Source: Euonymus europaeus
Lineage: Eukaryota > Streptophyta > Magnoliopsida > Celastrales > Celastraceae
Direction of reading: 5' to 3'
NCBI GenBank assembly: GCA_963580455.1
Contig: OY756972.1
Coordinates: forward strand, 10,059,001 to 10,123,000
Length of the DNA stretch: 64,000 nucleotides
Part shown: piece by piece, positions 9,119-21,000 of the stretch
Layout: each line of letters starts with the position of its first letter
Position numbering within the stretch: position 1 is the stretch's first letter
The notes under the pieces: generated by a model
The model's input: the letters and a program-made list of their open reading frames with translations, nothing else
Database searches by the model: none
Told to the model about the DNA's origin: nothing
Made by a program: the position numbers and the translations under genes

Positions 9119-11197
9119 GAATAAGCTTCCTAGATTATTTCGATGCGAAAACACCAACTTTCTACGACAAATGGATAAAACCGTTAAAAGCTCCTCCATA
9201 GAGAGAGTTGAGCAACTTCGGACCATCAAAGTTGCTCGGTGTACAATTTTTATTATTCTTATATGTCAAATTTTACGAGTATAAGCTTCCTAGATTATTT
9301 CGATGCTAAAACACCAACTTTCCATGACAAATGTACAAAACCGTTAAAAGCTCCTCCATAGAGAGAGTTGAGCAACTTCGGACAATCAAAGTTGCTCGGT
9401 GTACAATTTTTATTGTTCTTATATGTCAAATTTAAGAGTATAAGTTTCATAGATTATTTCGATGCCAAAACACCAACTTTCCATGACAAATGGACAAAAC
9501 CGTTAAAAGCTCCTCCATAGAGAGAGTTGAGCAACTTCGGACCATCAAAGTTGCTCGGTGTACAATTTTTATTGTTCTTATATGTCAAATTTTATCAGTA
9601 TAAGCTTCATAGATTATTTCGATGCCAAAACACCAACTTTCTATGTCAAATGGACGAAACCGTTAAAAGCTCCTCCATAGAGAAAGTTGAGCAACTTCGG
9701 ACTACCAAAGTTGCTCGGGATAGACTTTTTATTGTTCTTCTATGTCAAATTTTACGAGTATAAGATTCGTAGATTATTTCGATGCCAAAACACGAACTTT
9801 CTATGATAAATGGACAAAATCGTTAAAGGTTCCTCCATAGAGAGTGTTGAGCAACTTCGGACAATCAAATTTGCTCGGTGTACAATTTTTATTGTTCTTA
9901 TACGTCAAATTTTACGAGTATAAGCTTCATAGGTTATTTCGATGCCAAAACACCAACTTTCTATGACAAATGGACGAAACCGTTAAAAGCTCCTCCATAG
10001 AGAAAGTTGAGCAACTTCGGACCATTTTAGTTGCTCGGTGTACAATTTTTATTGTTCTTATACGTCAAATTTTACGGGTATAGGCTTCCTAGATTATTTC
10101 GATGCCAAAACACCAACTTTCTATGACAAATGGACCAAACCGTTAAAAACTCCTCCATAGAGAGAGTTGAGCAACTTCGGACCATCAAAGTTGCTCGGTG
10201 TACACTTTTTATTGTTCTTATATGTCAAATTTTATGAGTATAAGCTTCCTAGATTATTTCGATGCCAAAACACCAACTTTCTATGACAAATGGACAAAAC
10301 CGTTAAAAGCTCCTCCATAGAGAGAGTTGAGCAACTTCGGACCATCAATGTTGCTCTATGTTCACTTTTTATTGTTCTTCTATGTAAAATTTTATTGATA
10401 CAGGCATCCAAGATTATTTCGATTCCAAAACACAAACTTTCTATGACAAATTGACAAAACCGTTAAAAGCACCTCCATAGAGAGAGTTGAGCAACTTCGG
10501 ACCACCAAAGTTGCTCTGTGTACAATTTTTATTGTTCTTATATGTCAAATTTTACGAGTATAAGCTTCATAGATTATTTCGATGCCAAAACACCAACTTT
10601 CTATGACAAATGGACGAAACCGTTAAAAGCTCCTCCATAGAGAAAATTGAGCAACTTCGGACTACCAAAGTTGCTCGGGATAGACTTTTTATTGTTCTTC
10701 TATGTCAGATTTTACGAGAATAAGCTTCCTAGATTATTTCGATGCGAAAACACCAACTTTCTACGACAAATGGATAAAACCGTTAAAAGCTCCTCCATAG
10801 AGAGAGTTGAGCAATTTCGGACAATCAAAGTTGCTCGGTGTACACTTTTTATTTTTCTTATATGTCAAATTTTACGAGTATAAGCTTCCTAGATTATTTC
10901 GATGCTAGAAGACCAACTTTCCATGACAAATGTACAAAACCGTTAAAAGCTCCTCCATAGAGAGAGTTGAGCAATTTCGGACAATCAAAGTTGCTCGGTG
11001 TACACTTTTTATTGTTCTTATATGTGAAATTTTAGGAGTATAAGTTTCATAGATTATTTCGATGACAAAACACCAACTTTCTATGTCAAATGGACGAAAC
11101 CGTTAAAAGCTCCTCCATAGAGAAAGTTGAGCAACTTCGGACTACCAAAGTTGCTCGGGATAGACTTTTTATTGTTCTTCTATGTCAAATTTTACGA

Positions 11198-11517
11198 GAA
11201 TAAGCTTCCTAGATTATTTCGATGCGAAAACACCAACTTTCCATGACAAATGTACAAAACCGTTAAAAGCTCCTCCATAGAGAGAGTTGAGCAACTTCGG
11301 ACAATCAAAGTTGCTCGGTGTACACTTTTTATTGTTCTTATATGTGAAATTTTAGGAGTATAAGTTTTATAGATTATTTCGATGACAAAACACCAACTTT
11401 CTATGTCAAATGGACGAAACCGTTAAAAACTCCTCCATAGAGAAAGTTGAGCAACTTCGGACTACCAAAGTTGCTCGGGATAGACTTTTTATTGTTCTTC
11501 TATGTCAAATTTTACGA
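11198..11517 (+). repeat. Two-monomer insertion: hybrid m1/m12 plus m13
   Basis: The monomer at 11198 starts as m1 (GAATAAGCTT, GATGCGAAAAC) and from about 11240 reads as m12 (TTTCCATGAC, GTACACTTTTT, TGTGAAATTTTAGGAG). It is followed by an m13 with GTATAAGTTTTATAG. This makes the unit a 15-mer. The same hybrid sits at 17757-18076, exactly 6559 bp later, so the event predates the super-HOR duplication. Confidence 0.88.
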
Positions 11518-14500
11518 GAATAAGCTTCCTAGATTATTTCGATGCGAAAACACCGACTTTCTACGACAAATGGATAAAACTGTTAAAAGCTCCTCCATAG
11601 AGAGAGTTGAGCAACTTCGGACCATCAAAGTTGCTCGGTGTACAATTTTTATTATTCTTATATGTCAAATTTTACGAGTATAAGCTTCCTAGATTATTTC
11701 GATGCTAAAACACCAACTTTCCATGACAAATGTACAAAACCGTTAAAAGCTCCTCCATAGAGAGAGTTGAGCAACTTCGGACAATCAAAGTTGCTCGGTG
11801 TACAATTTTTATTGTTCTTATATGTCAAATTTTATGAATATAAGTTTCATAGATTATTTCGATGCCAAAACACCAACTTTCCATGACAAATGGACAAAAC
11901 CGTTAAAAGCTCCTCCATAGAGAGAGTTGAGCAACTTCGGACCATCAAAGTTGCTCGGTGTACAATTTTTATTGTTCTTATATGTCAAATTTTATCAGTA
12001 TAAGCTTCATAGATTATTTCGATGCCAAAACACCAACTTTCTATGTCAAATGGACGAAACCGTTAAAAGCTCTTCCATAGAGAAAGTTGAGCAACTTCGG
12101 ACTACCAAAGTTGCTCGGGATAGACTTTTTATTGTTCTTCTATGTCAAATTTTACGAGTATAAGATTCGTAGATTATTTCGATGCCAAAACACGAACTTT
12201 CTATGATAAATGGACAAAATCGTTAAAGGTTCCTCCATAGAGAGTGTTGAGCAACTTCGGACAATCAAATTTGCTCGGTGTACAATTTTTATTGTTCTTA
12301 TACGTCAAATTTTACGAGTAAAAGCTTCATAGATTATTTCGATGCCAAAACACCAACTTTCTATGACAAATGGACGAAACCGTTAAAAGCTCCTCCATAG
12401 AGAAAGTTGAGCAACTTCGGACCATTTTAGTTGCTCGGTGTACAATTTTTATTGTTCTTATATGTCAAATTTTACGGGTATAGGCTTCCTAGATTATTTC
12501 GATGCCAAAACACCAACTTTCTATGACAAATGGACCAAACCGTTAAAAACTCCTCCATAGAGAGAGTTGAGCAACTTCGGACCATCAAAGTTGCTCGGTG
12601 TACACTTTTTATTGTTCTTATATGTGAAATTTTATGAGTATAAGCTTCCTAGATTATTTCGATGCCAAAACACCAACTTTCTATGACAAATGGACAAAAC
12701 CGTTAAAAGCTCCTCCATAGAGAGAGTTGAGCAACTTCGGACCATCAATGTTGCTCTATGTTCACTTTTTATTGTTCTTCTATGTAAAATTTTATTGATA
12801 CAGGCATCCAAGATTATTTCGATTCCAAAACACAAACTTTCTATGACAAATTGACAAAACCGTTAAAAGCACCTCCATAGAGAGAGTTGAGCAACTTCGG
12901 ACCATCAAAGTTGCTCTGTGTACAATTTTTATTGTTCTTATATGTCAAATTTTACGAGTATAAGCTTCATAGATTATTTCGATGCCAAAACACCAACTTT
13001 CTATGACAAATGGACGAAACCGTTAAAAGCTCCTCCATAGAGAAAGTTGAGCAACTTCGGACTACCAAAGTTGCTCGGGATAGACTTTTTATTGTTCTTC
13101 TATGTCAGATTTTACGAGAATAAGCTTCCTAGATTATTTCGATGCGAAAACACCAACTTTCTACGACAAATGGATAAAACCGTTAAAAGCTCCTCCATAG
13201 AGAGAGTTGAGCAATTTCGGACAATCAAAGTTGCTCGGTGTACGCTTTTTATTTTTCTTATATGTCAAATTTTACGAGTATAAGCTTCCTAGATTATTTC
13301 GATGCTAGAAGACCAACTTTCCATGACAAATGTACAAAACCGTTAAAAGCTCCTCCATAGAGAGAGTTGAGCAACTTCGGACAATCAAAGTTGCTCGGTG
13401 TACACTTTTTATTGTTCTTATATGTGAAATTTTAGGAGTATAAGTTTCATAGATTATTTCGATGACAAAACACCAACTTTCTATGTCAAATGGACGAAAC
13501 CGTTAAAAGCTCCTCCATAGAGAAAGTTGAGCAACTTCGGACTACCAAAGTTGCTCGGGATAGACTTTTTATTGTTCTTCTATGTCAAATTTTACGAGAA
13601 TAAGCTTCCTAGATTATTTCGATGCGAAAACACCAACTTTCTACGACAAATGGATAAAACCGTTAAAAGCTCCTCCATAGAGAGAGTTGAGCAACTTCGG
13701 ACCATCAAAGTTGCTCGGTGTACAATTTTTATTATTCTTATATGTCAAATTTTACGAGTATAAGCTTCCTAGATTATTTCGATGCTAAAACACCAACTTT
13801 CCATGACAAATGTACAAAACCGTTAAAAGCTCCTCCATAGAGAGAGTTGAGCAACTTCGGACAATCAAAGTTGCTCGGTGTACAATTTTTATTGTTCTTA
13901 TATGTCAAATTTAAGAGTATAAGTTTCATAGATTATTTCGATGCCAAAACACCAACTTTCCATGACAAATGGACAAAACCGTTAAAAGCTCCTCCATAGA
14001 GAGAGTTGAGCAACTTCGGACCATCAAAGTTGCTCGGTGTACAATTTTTATTGTTCTTATATGTCAAATTTTATCAGTATAAGCTTCATAGATTATTTCG
14101 ATGCCAAAACACCAACTTTCTATGTCAAATGGACGAAACCGTTAAAAGCTCCTCCATAGAGAAAGTTGAGCGACTTCGGACTACCAAAGTTGCTCGGGAT
14201 AGACTTTTTATTGTTCTTCTATGTCAAATTTTACGAGTATAAGATTCGTAGATTATTTCGATGCCAAAACACGAACTTTCTATGATAAATGGACAAAATC
14301 GTTAAAGGTTCCTCCATAGAGAGTGTTGAGCAACTTCGGACAATCAAATTTGCTCGGTGTACAATTTTTATTGTTCTTATACGTCAAATTTTACGAGTAT
14401 AAGCTTCATAGGTTATTTCGATGCCAAAACACCAACTTTCTATGACAAATGGACGAAACCGTTAAAAGCTCCTCCATAGAGAAAGTTGAGCAACTTCGGA

Positions 14501-17500
14501 CCATTTTAGTTGCTCGGTGTACAATTTTTATTGTTCTTATACGTCAAATTTTACGGGTATAGGCTTCCTAGATTATTTCGATGCCAAAACACCAACTTTC
14601 TATGACAAATGGACCAAACCGTTAAAAACTCCTCCATAGAGAGAGTTGAGCAACTTCGGACCATCAAAGTTGCTCGGTGTACACTTTTTATTGTTCTTAT
14701 ATGTCAAATTTTATGAGTATAAGCTTCCTAGATTATTTCGATGCCAAAACACCAACTTTCTATGACAAATGGACAAAACCGTTAAAAGCTCCTCCATAGA
14801 GAGAGTTGAGCAACTTCGGACCATCAATGTTGCTCTATGTTCACTTTTTATTGTTCTTCTATGTAAAATTTTATTGATACAGGCATCCAAGATTATTTCG
14901 ATTCCAAAACACAAACTTTCTATGACAAATTGACAAAACCGTTAAAAGCACCTCCATAGAGAGAGTTGAGCAACTTCGGACCACCAAAGTTGCTCTGTGT
15001 ACAATTTTTATTGTTCTTATATGTCAAATTTTACGAGTATAAGCTTCATAGATTATTTCGATGCCAAAACACCAACTTTCTATGACAAATGGACGAAACC
15101 GTTAAAAGCTCCTCCATAGAGAAAGTTGAGCAACTTCGGACTACCAAAGTTGCTCGGGATAGACTTTTTATTGTTCTTCTATGTCAGATTTTACGAGAAT
15201 AAGCTTCCTAGATTATTTCGATGCGAAAACACCAACTTTCTACGACAAATGGATAAAACCGTTAAAAGCTCCTCCATAGAGAGAGTTGAGCAATTTCGGA
15301 CAATCAAAGTTGCTCGGTGTACACTTTTTATTTTTCTTATATGTCAAATTTTACGAGTATAAGCTTCCTAGATTATTTCGATGCTAGAAGACCAACTTTC
15401 CATGACAAATGTACAAAACCGTTAAAAGCTCCTCCATAGAGAGAGTTGAGCAACTTCGGACAATCAAAGTTGCTCGGTGTACACTTTTTATTGTTCTTAT
15501 ATGTGAAATTTTAGGAGTATAAGTTTCATAGATTATTTCGATGACAAAACACCAACTTTCTATGTCAAATGGACGAAACCGTTAAAAGCTCCTCCATAGA
15601 GAAAGTTGAGCAACTTCGGACTACCAAAGTTGCTCGGGATAGACTTTTTATTGTTCTTCTATGTCAAATTTTACGAGAATAAGCTTCCTAGATTATTTCG
15701 ATGCGAAAACACCAACTTTCTACGACAAATGGATAAAACCGTTAAAAGCTCCTCCATAGAGAGAGTTGAGCAACTTCGGACCATCAAAGTTGCTCGGTGT
15801 ACAATTTTTATTATTCTTATATGTCAAATTTTACGAGTATAAGCTTCCTAGATTATTTCGATGCTAAAACACCAACTTTCCATGACAAATGTACAAAACC
15901 GTTAAAAGCTCCTCCATAGAGAGAGTTGAGCAACTTCGGACAATCAAAGTTGCTCGGTGTACAATTTTTATTGTTCTTATATGTCAAATTTTATGAGTAT
16001 AAGTTTCATAGATTATTTCGATGCCAAAACACCAACTTTCCATGACAAATGGACAAAACCGTTAAAAGCTCCTCCATAGAGAGAGTTGAGCAACTTCGGA
16101 CCATCAAAGATGCTCGGTGTACAATTTTTATTGTTCTTATATGTCAAATTTTATCAGTATAAGCTTCATAGATTATTTCGATGCCAAAACACCAACTTTC
16201 TATGTCAAATGGACGAAACCGTTAAAAGCTCCTCCATAGAGAAAGTTGAGCAACTTCGGACTACCAAAGTTGCTCGGGATAGACTTTTTATTGTTCTTCT
16301 ATGTCAAATTTTACGAGTATAAGATTCGTAGATTATTTCGATGCCAAAACACGAACTTTCTATGATAAATGGACAAAATCGTTAAAGGTTCCTCCATAGA
16401 GAGTGTTGAGCAACTTCGGACAATCAAATTTGCTCGGTGTACAATTTTTATTGTTCTTATACGTCAAATTTTACGAGTATAAGCTTCATAGGTTATTTCG
16501 ATGCCAAAACACCAACTTTCTATGACAAATGGACGAAACCGTTAAAAGCTCCTCCATAGAGAAAGTTGAGCAACTTCGGACCATTTTAGTTGCTCGGTGT
16601 ACAATTTTTATTGTTCTTATACGTCAAATTTTACGGGTATAGGCTTCCTAGATTATTTCGATGCCAAAACACCAACTTTCTATGACAAATGGACCAAACC
16701 GTTAAAAACTCCTCCATAGAGAGAGTTGAGCAACTTCGGACCATCAAAGTTGCTCGGTGTACACTTTTTATTGTTCTTATATGTCAAATTTTATGAGTAT
16801 AAGCTTCCTAGATTATTTCGATGCCAAAACACCAACTTTCTATGACAAATGGACAAAACCGTTAAAAGCTCCTCCATAGAGAGAGTTGAGCAACTTCGGA
16901 CCATCAATGTTGCTCTATGTTCACTTTTTATTGTTCTTCTATGTAAAATTTTATTGATACAGGCATCCAAGATTATTTCGATTCCAAAACACAAACTTTC
17001 TATGACAAATTGACAAAACCGTTAAAAGCACCTCCATAGAGAGAGTTGAGCAACTTCGGACCACCAAAGTTGCTCTGTGTACAATTTTTATTGTTCTTAT
17101 ATGTCAAATTTTACGAGTATAAGCTTCATAGATTATTTCGATGCCAAAACACCAACTTTCTATGACAAATGGACGAAACCGTTAAAAGCTCCTCCATAGA
17201 GAAAATTGAGCAACTTCGGACTACCAAAGTTGCTCGGGATAGACTTTTTATTGTTCTTCTATGTCAGATTTTACGAGAATAAGCTTCCTAGATTATTTCG
17301 ATGCGAAAACACCAACTTTCTACGACAAATGGATAAAACCGTTAAAAGCTCCTCCATAGAGAGAGTTGAGCAATTTCGGACAATCAAAGTTGCTCGGTGT
17401 ACACTTTTTATTTTTCTTATATGTCAAATTTTACGAGTATAAGCTTCCTAGATTATTTCGATGCTAGAAGACCAACTTTCCATGACAAATGTACAAAACC

Positions 17501-18076
17501 GTTAAAAGCTCCTCCATAGAGAGAGTTGAGCAACTTCGGACAATCAAAGTTGCTCGGTGTACACTTTTTATTGTTCTTATATGTGAAATTTTAGGAGTAT
17601 AAGTTTCATAGATTATTTCGATGACAAAACACCAACTTTCTATGTCAAATGGACGAAACCGTTAAAAGCTCCTCCATAGAGAAAGTTGAGCAACTTCGGA
17701 CTACCAAAGTTGCTCGGGATAGACTTTTTATTGTTCTTCTATGTCAAATTTTACGAGAATAAGCTTCCTAGATTATTTCGATGCGAAAACACCAACTTTC
17801 CATGACAAATGTACAAAACCGTTAAAAGCTCCTCCATAGAGAGAGTTGAGCAACTTCGGACAATCAAAGTTGCTCGGTGTACACTTTTTATTGTTCTTAT
17901 ATGTGAAATTTTAGGAGTATAAGTTTTATAGATTATTTCGATGACAAAACACCAACTTTCTATGTCAAATGGACGAAACCGTTAAAAGCTCCTCCATAGA
18001 GAAAGTTGAGCAACTTCGGACTACCAAAGTTGCTCGGGATAGACTTTTTATTGTTCTTCTATGTCAAATTTTACGA
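11518..18076 (+). repeat. Super-HOR copy 2 (6559 bp, 41 monomers)
   Basis: Three 13-mer-derived units start at 11518 (2080 bp), 13598 (2079 bp) and 15677 (2400 bp, 15 monomers). Single-copy variants recur exactly 6559 bp downstream: GAGCGACTT in m4 near 14170 and again near 20729, and AAGATGCTC in m3 near 16109 and again near 22668. This shows a second level of tandem duplication above the 13-mer. Confidence 0.9.
17757..18076 (+). repeat. Second copy of the hybrid m1/m12 plus m13 pair
   Basis: Matches 11198-11517 at an offset of 6559 bp, including GTATAAGTTTTATAG. One visible difference is AAAAACTCC in the first copy against AAAAGCTCC here. Confidence 0.88.
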
Positions 18077-21000
18077 GAATAAGCTTCCTAGATTATTTCG
18101 ATGCGAAAACACCGACTTTCTACGACAAATGGATAAAACTGTTAAAAGCTCCTCCATAGAGAGAGTTGAGCAACTTCGGACCATCAAAGTTGCTCGGTGT
18201 ACAATTTTTATTATTCTTATATGTCAAATTTTACGAGTATAAGCTTCCTAGATTATTTCGATGCTAAAACACCAACTTTCCATGACAAATGTACAAAACC
18301 GTTAAAAGCTCCTCCATAGAGAGAGTTGAGCAACTTCGGACAATCAAAGTTGCTCGGTGTACAATTTTTATTGTTCTTATATGTCAAATTTTATGAATAT
18401 AAGTTTCATAGATTATTTCGATGCCAAAACACCAACTTTCCATGACAAATGGACAAAACCGTTAAAAGCTCCTCCATAGAGAGAGTTGAGCAACTTCGGA
18501 CCATCAAAGTTGCTCGGTGTACAATTTTTATTGTTCTTATATGTCAAATTTTATCAGTATAAGCTTCATAGATTATTTCGATGCCAAAACACCAACTTTC
18601 TATGTCAAATGGACGAAACCGTTAAAAGCTCTTCCATAGAGAAAGTTGAGCAACTTCGGACTACCAAAGTTGCTCGGGATAGACTTTTTATTGTTCTTCT
18701 ATGTCAAATTTTACGAGTATAAGATTCGTAGATTATTTCGATGCCAAAACACGAACTTTCTATGATAAATGGACAAAATCGTTAAAGGTTCCTCCATAGA
18801 GAGTGTTGAGCAACTTCGGACAATCAAATTTGCTCGGTGTACAATTTTTATTGTTCTTATACGTCAAATTTTACGAGTAAAAGCTTCATAGATTATTTCG
18901 ATGCCAAAACACCAACTTTCTATGACAAATGGACGAAACCGTTAAAAGCTCCTCCATAGAGAAAGTTGAGCAACTTCGGACCATTTTAGTTGCTCGGTGT
19001 ACAATTTTTATTGTTCTTATATGTCAAATTTTACGGGTATAGGCTTCCTAGATTATTTCGATGCCAAAACACCAACTTTCTATGACAAATGGACCAAACC
19101 GTTAAAAACTCCTCCATAGAGAGAGTTGAGCAACTTCGGACCATCAAAGTTGCTCGGTGTACACTTTTTATTGTTCTTATATGTGAAATTTTATGAGTAT
19201 AAGCTTCCTAGATTATTTCGATGCCAAAACACCAACTTTCTATGACAAATGGACAAAACCGTTAAAAGCTCCTCCATAGAGAGAGTTGAGCAACTTCGGA
19301 CCATCAATGTTGCTCTATGTTCACTTTTTATTGTTCTTCTATGTAAAATTTTATTGATACAGGCATCCAAGATTATTTCGATTCCAAAACACAAACTTTC
19401 TATGACAAATTGACAAAACCGTTAAAAGCACCTCCATAGAGAGAGTTGAGCAACTTCGGACCATCAAAGTTGCTCTGTGTACAATTTTTATTGTTCTTAT
19501 ATGTCAAATTTTACGAGTATAAGCTTCATAGATTATTTCGATGCCAAAACACCAACTTTCTATGACAAATGGACGAAACCGTTAAAAGCTCCTCCATAGA
19601 GAAAGTTGAGCAACTTCGGACTACCAAAGTTGCTCGGGATAGACTTTTTATTGTTCTTCTATGTCAGATTTTACGAGAATAAGCTTCCTAGATTATTTCG
19701 ATGCGAAAACACCAACTTTCTACGACAAATGGATAAAACCGTTAAAAGCTCCTCCATAGAGAGAGTTGAGCAATTTCGGACAATCAAAGTTGCTCGGTGT
19801 ACGCTTTTTATTTTTCTTATATGTCAAATTTTACGAGTATAAGCTTCCTAGATTATTTCGATGCTAGAAGACCAACTTTCCATGACAAATGTACAAAACC
19901 GTTAAAAGCTCCTCCATAGAGAGAGTTGAGCAACTTCGGACAATCAAAGTTGCTCGGTGTACACTTTTTATTGTTCTTATATGTGAAATTTTAGGAGTAT
20001 AAGTTTCATAGATTATTTCGATGACAAAACACCAACTTTCTATGTCAAATGGACGAAACCGTTAAAAGCTCCTCCATAGAGAAAGTTGAGCAACTTCGGA
20101 CTACCAAAGTTGCTCGGGATAGACTTTTTATTGTTCTTCTATGTCAAATTTTACGAGAATAAGCTTCCTAGATTATTTCGATGCGAAAACACCAACTTTC
20201 TACGACAAATGGATAAAACCGTTAAAAGCTCCTCCATAGAGAGAGTTGAGCAACTTCGGACCATCAAAGTTGCTCGGTGTACAATTTTTATTATTCTTAT
20301 ATGTCAAATTTTACGAGTATAAGCTTCCTAGATTATTTCGATGCTAAAACACCAACTTTCCATGACAAATGTACAAAACCGTTAAAAGCTCCTCCATAGA
20401 GAGAGTTGAGCAACTTCGGACAATCAAAGTTGCTCGGTGTACAATTTTTATTGTTCTTATATGTCAAATTTAAGAGTATAAGTTTCATAGATTATTTCGA
20501 TGCCAAAACACCAACTTTCCATGACAAATGGACAAAACCGTTAAAAGCTCCTCCATAGAGAGAGTTGAGCAACTTCGGACCATCAAAGTTGCTCGGTGTA
20601 CAATTTTTATTGTTCTTATATGTCAAATTTTATCAGTATAAGCTTCATAGATTATTTCGATGCCAAAACACCAACTTTCTATGTCAAATGGACGAAACCG
20701 TTAAAAGCTCCTCCATAGAGAAAGTTGAGCGACTTCGGACTACCAAAGTTGCTCGGGATAGACTTTTTATTGTTCTTCTATGTCAAATTTTACGAGTATA
20801 AGATTCGTAGATTATTTCGATGCCAAAACACGAACTTTCTATGATAAATGGACAAAATCGTTAAAGGTTCCTCCATAGAGAGTGTTGAGCAACTTCGGAC
20901 AATCAAATTTGCTCGGTGTACAATTTTTATTGTTCTTATACGTCAAATTTTACGAGTATAAGCTTCATAGGTTATTTCGATGCCAAAACACCAACTTTCT

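Larger units (their letters stand above)
4160..11517 (+). repeat. Super-HOR copy 1 (7358 bp, expanded form)
   Basis: It is made of 13-mer units at 4160 (2080 bp), 6240 (2879 bp, 18 monomers) and 9119 (2399 bp, 15 monomers). Private variants of the first unit recur in the units at 11518 and 18077: CACCGACTTTC, AAACTGTT, TTATGAATATAAG, GCTCTTCCAT, GTAAAAGC, GTGAAATTTTATGAG and GTACGCTTTTT. This copy exceeds the later ones by about 800 bp because m9-m13 occur twice in the middle unit. Confidence 0.88.
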